Counted from the first letter of the stretch, positions 28,052-37,262 are shown. The stretch is 53,170 nucleotides of DNA from Pedobacter cryophilus (GCF_005116455.1 NZ_SWBP01000010.1:1-53170); one strand, 5' to 3'. Numbers and translations: made by a program. Notes: generated by a model from the sequence alone, not told the origin.

Positions 28052-28260
28052 CCTCTTCTTAATGGTTTCAATAAATCTTCCAATCCGTTTAACTTAATCT
28101 CATAAATAGTGGCCAACTGTTGTCCTAATTTCCCGGGTGGCCAACCTTTTGCAGCAAACCACTCTAAATAAGACACAGGCAAATCGCAAAGTAGGCGACC
28201 TTTATATTTACCAAAGTACATTCTTACTTTAACTAAATCCAGTAAAATACTCGAATCCAT
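28048..28260 (-). CDS. DUF3820 family protein
   Basis: A 70-residue cytoplasmic protein matching DUF3820: MYFGKYKGRLLCDLPVSYLE followed by WFAAKGWPPGKLG. The family is small and described as a putative quorum-sensing-regulated virulence factor or exonuclease-like fragment; function is not established. It starts 3 bases after the PhzF gene and its stop overlaps the following T9SS gene by ATGA, so the three genes are one operon. Confidence 0.9.
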   Translation of the reverse strand: MDSSILLDLVKVRMYFGKYKGRLLCDLPVSYLEWFAAKGWPPGKLGQQLATIYEIKLNGLEDLLKPLRRG

Positions 28261-28263
28261 AAC

Positions 28264-29052
28264 TTAGTAAAAAATAGTTCCTTCTAAATAAAGTACTGCT
28301 TTGCCGCTGATTTTAACTCTTTCGCCCATATCTTCCACCCATAAACTTCCGCCTCGTTTTGATATTTGTTGTGCAGTTAATTTTTTCTTTCCTAACTGCT
28401 TAGACCAATAAGGAATTAAAGTGGTATGTGCCGAACCCGTAACAGGATCTTCATTTACCCCAACTTGAGGGGCAAAAAATCTAGAAACAAAATCAACTTC
28501 TTCTCCGGGTGCAGAAATAATCACTCCTCGGCAATTTACTTTTGCCAATTCGTTAAAATTAGGATCGGCTAAAGCCACCTCCTCTTGATTTTTAAAAATG
28601 AGGAGATAATCTGTTTTCCCTTTTAAACATTGAATAATGCTTGATCCAAATATTTGTGTTAACGGCTGAGGACATTCTATCTCTACCAAAACATCTGTAG
28701 GGAAATCTAAAGTAAAAACTCCATTTTGGTAATGAACAGGTAAAATTCCACTGCGGTGAGAATAAAATTCTAACTGAGAAATTTCAGGATGAAAATATTT
28801 CTCTAACACAAAAGCGGCAGCCAAAGTAGCATGACCGCAAAGATCAACTTCAGTAGTTGGAGTAAACCATCTGATTAAAAATTGATGCCCATCTTTAACT
28901 ACAAAAGCAGTTTCTGCTAAATTATTTTCGGCAGCAATATTTTGCATCAAATTATCTGATAACCAATTGGATAATACACAAACCGCAGCTGGATTTCCGC
29001 CAAATACTTGATCGGTAAATGCATCAACTTGATAGATGGTTAATTTGTTCAT
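28264..29052 (-). CDS. PhzF family isomerase
   Basis: A 262-residue protein of the PhzF/diaminopimelate-epimerase-like fold: VDAFTDQVFGGNPAAVCVL at the N-terminus, catalytic Glu47 in NNLAETAFV, DLCGHATLAAAFVL, and near the end NEDPVTGSAHTTLIPYW. No other phenazine genes are nearby, so a phenazine role is unlikely; such stand-alone members are of unknown substrate. It is first in an operon with DUF3820 and the type B T9SS gene. Confidence 0.94.
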   Translation of the reverse strand: MNKLTIYQVDAFTDQVFGGNPAAVCVLSNWLSDNLMQNIAAENNLAETAFVVKDGHQFLIRWFTPTTEVDLCGHATLAAAFVLEKYFHPEISQLEFYSHRSGILPVHYQNGVFTLDFPTDVLVEIECPQPLTQIFGSSIIQCLKGKTDYLLIFKNQEEVALADPNFNELAKVNCRGVIISAPGEEVDFVSRFFAPQVGVNEDPVTGSAHTTLIPYWSKQLGKKKLTAQQISKRGGSLWVEDMGERVKISGKAVLYLEGTIFY

Positions 29053-29223
29053 TGAATGAATTTAAGTTTAGGTGAAGGTAAGAAGATTCTTTATTTTGAA
29101 AAGTATTATCAAAGATTCGGCGTAAAAGCTGTTAAAATTTGTTAATTAAATAGGTGTTGCATTTAAATATCATAGTTTAGCAATAGTTATTTATTTAAAA
29201 TTGACTTGTATTATTTATTAATC

Positions 29224-29231
29224 TATCTTTG
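29224..29231 (+). promoter_or_regulatory. -7 box (TATCTTTG) for bamD
   Basis: Exact TAnnTTTG match with a TTG 20 bases upstream (29201-29203), ending 4 bases before the ATG at 29236. It makes an almost leaderless mRNA likely and rules out the longer frame that starts at 29206. Confidence 0.7.
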
Positions 29232-29235
29232 CGGG

Positions 29236-30099
29236 ATGTTTAAAAACAAGAGCTTAGCAATTCTAAGCTTTATTCTATTTGTTACTATTGTTTTTACTGG
29301 TTGTAAAAGCAAGTTTGAGAAACTAAGATTAAGTACTGATGTTGGTAAAAAATATCAGGAAGCCATTCGTTTATACAACAAAAATGATTATTCAAAAGCT
29401 TTAATCCTTTTTGATGATTTGGTTCAGCGTTATAGAGGGAGAGCAGAATCTGAAGATTTATACTACTATTTTGCTTACACAAACTATAAACTAAAAGATT
29501 TTTTAACAGCAAGATACCACTTTAAAACTTTTGCAGATACTTATCCAAATAGTGCAAAAGCAGAAGAATGTAGGTTTTTAGCGGCTTATTGTTTTTACTT
29601 AGATTCTCCTAATTTTTCATTAGACCAAGATAATACCTACAAAGCAATAGAGGCATTACAATTTTTTATCAACCTTTATCCAAAGAGTGATAGAGTTGCC
29701 GAAGCCAGTAAATTAATTTTAGATTTAAGAGATAAATTAGAACAAAAGTCTTACGCTAACGCTAAATTATTTTTAGATATTAGTGATTATCAAGCGGCTG
29801 TAATTGCATTCAGAAACTCTACTAAAGATTTTCCTGATACAAAATATGCCGAAGAAATGGATTTCTTAACTATAAAGGCGCAGTATTTGTACGCTAAAAA
29901 CAGTTTAGAAACCAAGCAAGAAGATAGGTATAACGAAGCAATTGCCGAGTACACCAGATTTATAGAGAAATATCCAAAAAGTACCTATTTAAAAGAAGCT
30001 AATCAATTAAAAGACGATGCTTTAAAGGGTATTGAGGAAACAAAGAAAATATTAGCAACTTATTCGGGAATTAAAACGGAACAAAAAAATGAGCAATAA
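29236..30099 (+). CDS. bamD: Outer membrane assembly lipoprotein BamD
   Basis: From the ATG at 29236 the product has 287 residues: a lipoprotein signal (MFKNKSLAILSFILFVTIVF, lipobox TGC with lipidated Cys23) and then TPR-like repeats (KKYQEAIRLYNKNDYSKALI, YHFKTFADTYPNSAKAEE, YTRFIEKYPKSTYLKEA). BamD is the essential lipoprotein of the BAM complex that folds outer-membrane beta-barrels. It opens the run bamD-rpoZ-coaBC-DUF4835-recN, whose order is conserved in Bacteroidota. Its end overlaps rpoZ by 11 bases. Confidence 0.95.
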   Translation: MFKNKSLAILSFILFVTIVFTGCKSKFEKLRLSTDVGKKYQEAIRLYNKNDYSKALILFDDLVQRYRGRAESEDLYYYFAYTNYKLKDFLTARYHFKTFADTYPNSAKAEECRFLAAYCFYLDSPNFSLDQDNTYKAIEALQFFINLYPKSDRVAEASKLILDLRDKLEQKSYANAKLFLDISDYQAAVIAFRNSTKDFPDTKYAEEMDFLTIKAQYLYAKNSLETKQEDRYNEAIAEYTRFIEKYPKSTYLKEANQLKDDALKGIEETKKILATYSGIKTEQKNEQ

Positions 30100-30421
30100 C
30101 ATAACAAAACCTACTGTAGCTAACACCACAGTAACCAGAGATTTAAGACAATTTGATATTGAAACAGAAAACGTTTACGAGTCTTTAGTTGTGATTAGTA
30201 AAAGAGCTAACCAAATTGCGGCCAACATGAAAGAAGAGCTTCATGGTAAACTAGCTGAATTTGCAAGTTCTAATGATAACTTGGAAGAAGTTTTTGAAAA
30301 CAGAGAGCAAATTGAAATTTCTAAGCATTATGAAAGAATGCCAAAACCTTCTTTAGTTGCTATAGACGAATTTATTCACGGAAAGGTTTACTACAGAAAT
30401 CCTTCTAAAGAACAAAAGTAA
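30089..30421 (+). CDS. rpoZ: RNA polymerase omega/Rpb6-like subunit
   Basis: A 110-residue protein matching the Rpb6-like omega of Bacteroidota: DIETENVYESLVVISKRANQIA followed by a helical charged segment and the end KPSLVAIDEFIHGKVYY (quoted in parts). Omega helps assemble and stabilise RNA polymerase. It overlaps bamD by 11 bases, so it is translated from the same transcript. Confidence 0.93.
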   Translation: MSNNITKPTVANTTVTRDLRQFDIETENVYESLVVISKRANQIAANMKEELHGKLAEFASSNDNLEEVFENREQIEISKHYERMPKPSLVAIDEFIHGKVYYRNPSKEQK

Positions 30422-30428
30422 TTTGTTC

Positions 30429-30436
30429 TATATTTG
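30429..30436 (+). promoter_or_regulatory. -7 box (TATATTTG) for coaBC
   Basis: Exact TAnnTTTG match 12 bases before the ATG at 30449. The longest frame would start at the TTG inside this box (30434), so the ATG is preferred. Confidence 0.55.
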
Positions 30437-30448
30437 AGCATTATAAAT

Positions 30449-31645
30449 ATGCTTAAAGATAAAAATATACTTCTTGGCGTTTGCGGCAGTATTGCAAGCT
30501 ACAAATCAGCAGAGCTGGTTAGGTTATTTGTAAAAGCTGGTGCAAACGTTAAGGTTGTAATGACCAAAGACGCTACCTCGTTTATTACTCCTCTTACACT
30601 TTCTACACTTTCTAAAAATCCTGTTTTTATAGATTATTACAAAACCGAAACTGGGGAATGGAATAATCATGTTGAATTAGGCATTTGGGCTAATTTAATG
30701 ATTATTGCACCAGCCACAGCTAACACATTAGCAAAAATGGCAAATGGTTTATGTGATAACTTATTAAGCGCTGTTTATTTATCTGCTAAATGCCCCGTTT
30801 ATTTGGCTCCTGCCATGGATTTAGACATGTGGAAACACACTTCTACTCAAAAGAATATTCATAAATTAATTAGTTACGGCAATCAAATTATTAAACCTAA
30901 TGCTGGTGAATTAGCTAGCGGACTTTATGGAGAAGGTAGATTAGCCGAACCTCAAGAAATTTTTGATGCTATTGTTAATGACATTAGCAAAAGCCTTCCG
31001 CTAAAAAATAAAAAAGTATTAGTTACAGCCGGCCCAACTTATGAGGCTATAGATCCGGTGAGGTTTATAGGTAACCATTCCTCTGGTAAAATGGGCTATG
31101 CTATTGCCGAAGAATTGGCTAATCAAGGCGCTCAGGTTACTTTAATTAGTGGCCCTACTGCTCTAACCGTTTCCAATCAAGGTATTAAAAAAATTGATGT
31201 CATATCAGCAGCTGAAATGTTAGAGACTTGCAAACAAGAATTTGAGCAAACTGATATTTGTATCATGAGTGCTGCTGTTGCAGATTATACCCCACAAGAA
31301 GTTGCGACTCAAAAAATTAAAAAAGAAGCCACAGATTTTTCTATCCAACTTAAAAAAACAGAGGATATTCTTTATCAATTAGGTGAAGCTAAAAAACCTC
31401 ATCAATTGTTAATTGGCTTTGCTTTAGAAACTAATGATGAAGAAGCTTTTGCAATCCAAAAACTCAAAAAAAAGAACTTAGATTTTATTGTTTTAAATTC
31501 TTTAAATGATATTGGAGCTGGATTTAAAAAAGACACCAATAAAATTACCATTATTGATAAAAATTTAGTGAAAACTACGTTTGAGCTTAAAACTAAAACA
31601 GAAGTTGCTAAAGATATTTGCGCTAAAATAATTGCTAGCTTATGA
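30449..31645 (+). CDS. coaBC: Bifunctional phosphopantothenoylcysteine decarboxylase/ligase CoaBC
   Basis: A 398-residue fused enzyme of coenzyme A synthesis. The N-terminal CoaC flavoprotein part shows GVCGSIASYKSAELV, active-site His74 in NNHVELG, and PATANT; the C-terminal CoaB part shows VTAGPTYEAIDPVRFIGNHS and SSGKMGYAIAEELA. In CoaC the motif usually written PxMNxxMW reads PAMDLDMW, and the segment that often holds the protonating Cys reads ASGLYGEGRLAEP with Ser157; I believe both are common in this phylum. The stop overlaps the DUF4835 start by ATGA. Confidence 0.96.
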   Translation: MLKDKNILLGVCGSIASYKSAELVRLFVKAGANVKVVMTKDATSFITPLTLSTLSKNPVFIDYYKTETGEWNNHVELGIWANLMIIAPATANTLAKMANGLCDNLLSAVYLSAKCPVYLAPAMDLDMWKHTSTQKNIHKLISYGNQIIKPNAGELASGLYGEGRLAEPQEIFDAIVNDISKSLPLKNKKVLVTAGPTYEAIDPVRFIGNHSSGKMGYAIAEELANQGAQVTLISGPTALTVSNQGIKKIDVISAAEMLETCKQEFEQTDICIMSAAVADYTPQEVATQKIKKEATDFSIQLKKTEDILYQLGEAKKPHQLLIGFALETNDEEAFAIQKLKKKNLDFIVLNSLNDIGAGFKKDTNKITIIDKNLVKTTFELKTKTEVAKDICAKIIASL

Positions 31646-32538
31646 AAATTTTAATTGCTTGTTCACTTTTACTTCTTTCATTTTATGGCTATAGTCAGGA
31701 TTTGAATGCAAGAGTGCAAATTTTATCTCCCCAAGTACAAAGCACCAATAAAAGACCGCTAGAAGTATTAGAAACAGCCATTACTGATTTTTTGAACAAC
31801 AGAAAATGGAGCGAAGCACAACTACAAGCTTCAGAAAGAATTGATTGTAATTTGGTCATCACTATTAAAGAATGGGATGGTTCAAGTAACTTTAAAGCCG
31901 AAGCACAAGTATTAAGTAGCCGACCAGTTTTTGGAAGCACTTATAACTCAACAGTATTAAGTTTAAATGATAAAAATTTTGATTTCAACTATTCTGAAGG
32001 GCAACCTTTAGATTTTGCTGATCAAAACTTTATTAATAATTTAAGTTCATTGTTGGCATTTTACGCTTATGTAATTGTAGGTTTAGATGCAGATACTTTT
32101 TCTAAATTAGGTGGCTCAGCGTATTTTTCTAAAGCTCAAAATGTTTTAAATAATGCACAAAATGCACCTTACACGGGTTGGAAAGCTTTTGAAGGATTAA
32201 GAAACCGATATTGGATGGTAGAAAATTTGAACAATAAAAGCTATTTACCTTTGAGAGAAATATTATATGCTTACCATAGAGAAGGATTAGATTTGATGAG
32301 CGATAATTTAAATAAAGGCCGAAAAAACATTGCAGAAGCGCTACCAGCTTTAAGTACTTTAGATAAACAAAAGCAAGGTGCCATGTTTAATCAGGTTTTC
32401 TTTTCGGCCAAAGCCGATGAGATTATCAGTATATTTAGCAAATCTGATCCTTTAGAAAGAACCAAAATATACAATATCATGGCTGATGCCGATCCGGCAA
32501 ATGCTACAAAATATGAGGAGCTTAAAAACGCTAAATAA
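31642..32538 (+). CDS. DUF4835 family secreted protein
   Basis: A 298-residue protein with a signal peptide (MKILIACSLLLLSFYGYSQD) and the DUF4835 pattern (LNARVQILSPQVQ, LETAITDFLNNRKW, FLAFYAYVIVGLDADTFSKLGG-like segment at about 145-160, NKGRKNIAEALPAL). Some annotations call the family PorD and link it to type IX secretion; I am not certain of that. It probably sits in the periplasm or outer membrane. It overlaps coaBC by 4 bases and precedes recN by 31 bases, as in many relatives. Confidence 0.9.
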   Translation: MKILIACSLLLLSFYGYSQDLNARVQILSPQVQSTNKRPLEVLETAITDFLNNRKWSEAQLQASERIDCNLVITIKEWDGSSNFKAEAQVLSSRPVFGSTYNSTVLSLNDKNFDFNYSEGQPLDFADQNFINNLSSLLAFYAYVIVGLDADTFSKLGGSAYFSKAQNVLNNAQNAPYTGWKAFEGLRNRYWMVENLNNKSYLPLREILYAYHREGLDLMSDNLNKGRKNIAEALPALSTLDKQKQGAMFNQVFFSAKADEIISIFSKSDPLERTKIYNIMADADPANATKYEELKNAK

Positions 32539-32569
32539 TCATTCCTAAAGCCAAAAGAAAAGAATTGTT

Positions 32570-34231
32570 ATGCTAAGCAGATTGCTGATAAAAAACTATG
32601 CCTTAATTGATAATCTAGACATTGCTTTTGATAAAGATTTAAATGTAATTACAGGAGAAACCGGAGCCGGAAAATCTATTGTTTTAGGTGCTTTAGGCTT
32701 AATTTTAGGCCAAAGAGCAGAAGGGAAATACTTCTTTAATCAACAAAAAAAATGTATTGTTGAAGGTTTTTTTAATATTCAATCTTACACTTTAAAAGAC
32801 TTTTTTAATACTCATGATTTAGATTATGATGATGAAACAGTTTTAAGACGAGAAATTAGTTTAGAAGGTAAATCCAGGGCTTTTATTAATGATACACCCG
32901 TCACGCTTTCTATCCTTAAATCTTTAGGAGAAAAGCTGATTGATGTGCATTCACAACATGCTACTTTAGAAATCAACAATGCCGATTTTCAGCTTTTGGT
33001 GGTTGATGTGATGGCTCAGAATCAAGATTTATTAACCGGCTATCAATTACAGTTTCAAGTTTTTAAAAAGCATCAGCGAAAGCTAAAAACTTTACAAGAC
33101 GATTTAGATAAGGCTAAAGCTGATCAAGATTACTTTCAGTTTTTATTTGACGAATTAGAAACCGCAAATATTATTGCTGATGAGCAAGAACTTTTAGAAA
33201 ATGAGCTCAATAGCTTAACCCATGCCGAGGAAATTAAAAAGAATTTGCTTTCTTCAAATTATTTAATTGCTAACAGTGAAGATGCCGCTTTAATTAAATT
33301 AAAAGAGGCACTCAATCAGCTTCAATCTTTAGAAAAATACAACCCTTCTATTGCTACATTTTCTGAAAGATTAAAAAGCTGTATCATAGAAATTAAAGAT
33401 ATTGCTGATGAATTAGACGATTTAGAACAATCTACTTCTTTTAATGAGTTGAGGGCAAATGAAATTAACGATCGATTAAGTTTGTTGTTTGCGCTACAAA
33501 AAAAACATCGTGTTAACAATAATGAAGAATTGCTGGCTCTTCAGAATGATTTATCTGAGAAGTTAAATAAAATTTTGTTTGCCGATGATGATATTCAGAA
33601 ACTCGAGATTGAATTAGAAAAAATCAATGCTGAACTACAGCTCAAGGCTCAAAAAATAAGTTCTAACAGATCAAAAGTAATTCCTGCTATAGAAAAACAT
33701 ATCATCAATACTTTGGCTCAAGTTGGGATGAACAATGCACAACTTAAAATACAACATGATGTTTCTACAGCCCATCAATTTGATCAAAATGGAATAGATC
33801 AAATCAAATTTTTGTTTAACGCCAATAAAGGGCATCAATTAAACGAATTAAATAAGGTAGCCTCAGGTGGAGAACTTTCTAGGTTAATGTTGAGTATAAA
33901 ATCTTTAATTGCTAAAAAAACAGCTTTACCCACCATTATTTTTGATGAGATTGATACCGGAGTTTCTGGCGAAGTTGCTGGCAGAGTAGGAAATATTATG
34001 CAGCAATTAGCACAAGATATGCAGGTAATTACCATTACACATTTACCTCAAATGGCTAGCAAAGGTAATTCGCACTATTTTGTACACAAAGAAATTAAAG
34101 ATGATTTTACCTTTACTCAAATTAAAAAGTTGAATACCGAGGAAAGAATAGTAGAAATAGCAAAAATGTTAAGCGGCGAAAATCCAAAAGAATCGGCATT
34201 ACAAAATGCTAAAGAGCTTTTAGAAAATTAA
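32570..34231 (+). CDS. recN: DNA repair protein RecN
   Basis: A 553-residue SMC-like ATPase for double-strand break repair. Walker A GETGAGKSIVLGALGLILGQ (about 31-50), a long coiled-coil middle (about 150-370), signature ASGGELSRLMLSIKSL, Walker B IIFDEIDTGVSGEVAGRVG and the end THLPQMASKGNSHYFV are all present. Length is normal for RecN. It is the last gene of the bamD block. Confidence 0.97.
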   Translation: MLSRLLIKNYALIDNLDIAFDKDLNVITGETGAGKSIVLGALGLILGQRAEGKYFFNQQKKCIVEGFFNIQSYTLKDFFNTHDLDYDDETVLRREISLEGKSRAFINDTPVTLSILKSLGEKLIDVHSQHATLEINNADFQLLVVDVMAQNQDLLTGYQLQFQVFKKHQRKLKTLQDDLDKAKADQDYFQFLFDELETANIIADEQELLENELNSLTHAEEIKKNLLSSNYLIANSEDAALIKLKEALNQLQSLEKYNPSIATFSERLKSCIIEIKDIADELDDLEQSTSFNELRANEINDRLSLLFALQKKHRVNNNEELLALQNDLSEKLNKILFADDDIQKLEIELEKINAELQLKAQKISSNRSKVIPAIEKHIINTLAQVGMNNAQLKIQHDVSTAHQFDQNGIDQIKFLFNANKGHQLNELNKVASGGELSRLMLSIKSLIAKKTALPTIIFDEIDTGVSGEVAGRVGNIMQQLAQDMQVITITHLPQMASKGNSHYFVHKEIKDDFTFTQIKKLNTEERIVEIAKMLSGENPKESALQNAKELLEN

Positions 34232-34340
34232 TGCTAATAAAATCTAAAATTTTATAACCTTTACAAATAAATATCAATGTTATCCATGTCAACAACTGGT
34301 AACCGATAACTCACAACAGAATACTGATAACTGATAAAAA

Positions 34341-35159
34341 ATGGCTTATAACTTATTAAAAGGAAAACGCGGCATCATTTCAGGTGCACTAGATGAAAAC
34401 TCTATTGCTTGGAAAGTAGCAGAAAAAGCACATGAAGAAGGTGCAATATTTGTTTTAACCAATGCGCCTATCGCCATGCGAATGGGAGAAATAAATGGTT
34501 TAGCAGAAAAAACAGGATCTCAAATTATCCCGGCAGATGCTACTAGTGTGGAAGATTTAACCAATTTATTCACTAAATCTCAAGAGATTTTAGGTGGTAA
34601 AATAGATTTTGTTTTGCATTCAATTGGAATGAGTGTTAACATTAGAAAGAAAGTGCCTTACCCAGAGTTAAACTACGATTACTTCTCAAAAGGTATTGAT
34701 GTATCGGCCATGTCTTTACATAAAATGTTAGCTGTAGCTAAAAAATTAGATGCCATTAATGAATGGGGAAGCGTTGTTGCCTTAACTTATATGGCCGCAC
34801 AACGTACCTACCCTTTCTATACCGATATGGCTGATATTAAAGCGATGCTAGAGTCTATTGCCCGTAGTTTTGGTTATCATTATGGTTTAGATAAAAAAGT
34901 GAGAATTAACACTGTTTCTCAATCTCCTACTCGCACAACCGCAGGTTCTGGAATTAAAGGATTTGATAATTTCTTTGATTTTGCTGATAAAATTGCTCCT
35001 TTAGGTAACGCTGATGCACAATCTTGTGCTGATTATTGCATTACTTTATTCTCAGATTTAACACGTATGGTAACCATGCAAAATCTTTTCCATGATGGTG
35101 GATATTCTTCTACTGGTGTAAGTATGGATGTAATGGATAAAATTGGTGGTGGAGAATAA
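34341..35159 (+). CDS. fabI: Enoyl-ACP reductase FabI
   Basis: A 272-residue SDR-fold enzyme that reduces enoyl-ACP in the last step of fatty acid elongation. Seen: the FabI-type nucleotide motif GALDENSIAWKVAEKAHEEG, LHSIGMS, and the catalytic Tyr-x6-Lys in YPFYTDMADIKAMLESIARS. The C-terminal GGYSSTGVSMDVMDKIGGGE is Bacteroidota-like. It lies about 110 bases after recN in a leader containing GATAACT-like repeats and is followed by a strong terminator, so it is probably transcribed alone. Confidence 0.97.
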   Translation: MAYNLLKGKRGIISGALDENSIAWKVAEKAHEEGAIFVLTNAPIAMRMGEINGLAEKTGSQIIPADATSVEDLTNLFTKSQEILGGKIDFVLHSIGMSVNIRKKVPYPELNYDYFSKGIDVSAMSLHKMLAVAKKLDAINEWGSVVALTYMAAQRTYPFYTDMADIKAMLESIARSFGYHYGLDKKVRINTVSQSPTRTTAGSGIKGFDNFFDFADKIAPLGNADAQSCADYCITLFSDLTRMVTMQNLFHDGGYSSTGVSMDVMDKIGGGE

Positions 35160-35177
35160 TATTACAAATACTCATTA

Positions 35178-35214
35178 ACAAAAAAAAGAGCTAGTTGATA
35201 GCTCTTTTTTTTGT
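35178..35214. terminator. Intrinsic terminator after fabI
   Basis: Perfect 16-bp arms (ACAAAAAAAAGAGCTA and TAGCTCTTTTTTTTGT) around the 5-base loop GTTGA. Confidence 0.95.
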
Positions 35215-35232
35215 TTTAGCTTTTTTAACCCT

Positions 35233-35865
35233 GTGAAAATTAAACTGAGGATTTCAATTTTATTATTTGCCATACTTTTTCAGGTGGTGAGTTGTTCAAA
35301 TGAAAAAGTAATTCCGTATGATGACTTGAGATTAAAGCTTTCAAAAATACGAGAAGCAGATCAATCCATTAGAGAATCTTATTTATCTGCTACTCCGAAA
35401 GAAATTCCTGCAATCATAAAAAGCATGGATTCTATAGATAAAGCAAACAAAAAAGATGTGCTTAATATTCTTGAAAATTATGGTTGGATAAAACAAAGTA
35501 AAATTGGAGAAGATGCCGCTGATGCATTATTTCTTGTGGTTCAGCATTCAGATTTAAAAACGATGAAGAAATACTTTCCTCAATTAAAAGATCTGGCAAA
35601 TAAACATGAAGCTAAAAAAACCTATGCTGCAATGATGGAGGATAGAATATTAATGGATGAAGGTGAAAAACAAATTTATGGAACACAGGCTGTAAGTGGT
35701 TTAAGGGAAACTAAAGAATTAATAGTAATCTGGCCTATATTAGACCCTAAAAATGTCAATAAAAGAAGAACTAAAATGGGCTTCACAACCGCAGTTGAGG
35801 AAAATGCATTAAGACTAAATGCACTTTATAATCCAAAAGAAACTCTTCCCAAGAAACAAAATTAA
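35233..35865 (+). CDS. DUF6624-like lipoprotein
   Basis: A 210-residue protein beginning at a GTG (35233), with a lipoprotein signal (MKIKLRISILLFAILFQVVS, then Cys21). The mature part matches the DUF6624 pattern: short helices with LNILENYGWIKQSKIGED, ALFLVVQHSDLKTMKKYFP, and AMMEDRILMDEGEKQIYGTQ. The family is small, found often as secreted or lipid-anchored proteins, with unknown function. A palindromic repeat follows 1 base after the stop. Confidence 0.88.
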   Translation: MKIKLRISILLFAILFQVVSCSNEKVIPYDDLRLKLSKIREADQSIRESYLSATPKEIPAIIKSMDSIDKANKKDVLNILENYGWIKQSKIGEDAADALFLVVQHSDLKTMKKYFPQLKDLANKHEAKKTYAAMMEDRILMDEGEKQIYGTQAVSGLRETKELIVIWPILDPKNVNKRRTKMGFTTAVEENALRLNALYNPKETLPKKQN

Positions 35866-35866
35866 T

Positions 35867-35936
35867 GTAGGGATAACCCTCGGGTTATCCTAAAATAAAT
35901 ATTCCTATAAAAAGATAACCTGAGGGTTATCCCTAC
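35867..35936. repeat. Inverted repeat made of two small palindromes
   Basis: Outer 23-bp arms (35867-35889 and 35914-35936) differ at one position. Each arm also contains its own palindrome (GGATAACCC-TC-GGGTTATCC in the left arm, GATAACC-TGAG-GGTTATC in the right). It could form one long hairpin or two small ones and resembles a dispersed intergenic element. It has a CTCTTTTTC tract after it and may help terminate the DUF6624 gene. Confidence 0.85.
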
Positions 35937-36003
35937 TCTTTTTCAAGAAATCAAATCCAAAAAACAAAGTTTTTAAACTAACAAATTAGTTGTAAACTTG
36001 AAC

Positions 36004-37236
36004 ATGTTTAAATACTTATTCATTTTACTCTTTTCTGTTTACGTTAATGAAACCTATGCTCAAGAAAATTTCACCATTAGCGGCATTGTAAAAGATAAAC
36101 AGGGAGAATCTTTACCTGGAGCAGGAATTTTTGTGAGTGGTTATAAAAACGCAACAATTAGTAATAATAATGGCGAGTTTAGCTTGAAATTAAACCCCGG
36201 AAATTATGAATTATTGGTGAAAATGGTAGGTTTTAAATCTGGTATATTTCAGGTTATTGTTTCTGACAAAAATATAGGATTAAACATTACGTTGGTAGAA
36301 AACACCATTCAACTCAATGAAGTGGTGGTGAAACCCGATTTAAATAGAGAATACAACTTAAAAACTTTTACCGAATTTTTTATTGGAAAAACGCCAAATG
36401 CAGCACAATGCAAAATCATCAATCCTGATGTACTTTATCTAAATTTCGATCAGCAAAGCAGAACCTTAACAGCCAGCTGCGATGAATTCTTGTTGATAGA
36501 AAACAAAGCTTTGGGTTATAAAATCAAATACTTAATCAAAGAATTTGAATATGATATGGTGAATAGAATCATTTTCTACCAAGGTTCTCCTTATTATGAA
36601 GATTTACCGGCTTCTGATAGTAAAAAAAAGCAATGGGCTAAAAAGCGATTAGAAGCTTACAATGGTTCTCCTCAACATTTTTTTCGCTCTTTATACGAAG
36701 AGAATAGTATTAAAGAAGGCTTTGTGATACATAAATTAATAAAACATATAAATACTCAACGTCCGCCAGATAGTTTAATTAAAGCTAATATTAGACGTTT
36801 TAGGGCAAAAACAGGTGATACATTTTTTTTAAATGGTAAAACAAATGATTCGTTGGAATATTGGCTTTCTAAAAACAACATGCCAAAAACAATCTCCACT
36901 TTAAATAAGGCTGAAGTATTGCCAGATACATTGGTAAAAACTTTCGATAGCAACATTAAAAAAATAGACTTTAATGATATTCTTTATGTCGTTTATAAAA
37001 ACGAGAAGGAACATCCAATTTATGCAAATCTATTCAACCAGTCCATTTCACGACCTTTAGATATGCCTAATTACCAAATAAGTTTAATCAACTTAAGTAT
37101 AAGACCTATTTACTTTTATCAAAGTGGAGCTATATATAATACAAAATCAATGATTTATGAAGGCTATTGGTCTTGGGAAAAAGTTGCAGACAGCGTCCCA
37201 ATGGATTATCTCCCCGTTAGGTTGCAAGCACACTAA
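36004..37236 (+). CDS. Secreted protein with carboxypeptidase-like regulatory domain
   Basis: The frame is open from a TTG at 35998, but the ATG at 36004 (MFKYLFILLFSVYVNETYAQ) gives a normal signal peptide and 410 residues. A CarboxypepD_reg-like beta-sandwich follows (FTISGIVKDKQGESLPGAGI ... LKLNPGNYELLVKMVGFKSG, about 22-100), as seen at the N-terminus of many TonB-dependent receptors, but no beta-barrel is present. The remaining 300 residues are unknown. It is likely outer-membrane or periplasm-associated. A bidirectional hairpin follows. Confidence 0.88.
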   Translation: MFKYLFILLFSVYVNETYAQENFTISGIVKDKQGESLPGAGIFVSGYKNATISNNNGEFSLKLNPGNYELLVKMVGFKSGIFQVIVSDKNIGLNITLVENTIQLNEVVVKPDLNREYNLKTFTEFFIGKTPNAAQCKIINPDVLYLNFDQQSRTLTASCDEFLLIENKALGYKIKYLIKEFEYDMVNRIIFYQGSPYYEDLPASDSKKKQWAKKRLEAYNGSPQHFFRSLYEENSIKEGFVIHKLIKHINTQRPPDSLIKANIRRFRAKTGDTFFLNGKTNDSLEYWLSKNNMPKTISTLNKAEVLPDTLVKTFDSNIKKIDFNDILYVVYKNEKEHPIYANLFNQSISRPLDMPNYQISLINLSIRPIYFYQSGAIYNTKSMIYEGYWSWEKVADSVPMDYLPVRLQAH

Positions 37237-37262
37237 AAAAAATTTAATAGTTTAAAAAAAAC

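Noticed and set aside
28264-29052. Phenazine biosynthesis cluster
   Set aside because: Only a stand-alone PhzF family protein is present; no other phz genes.
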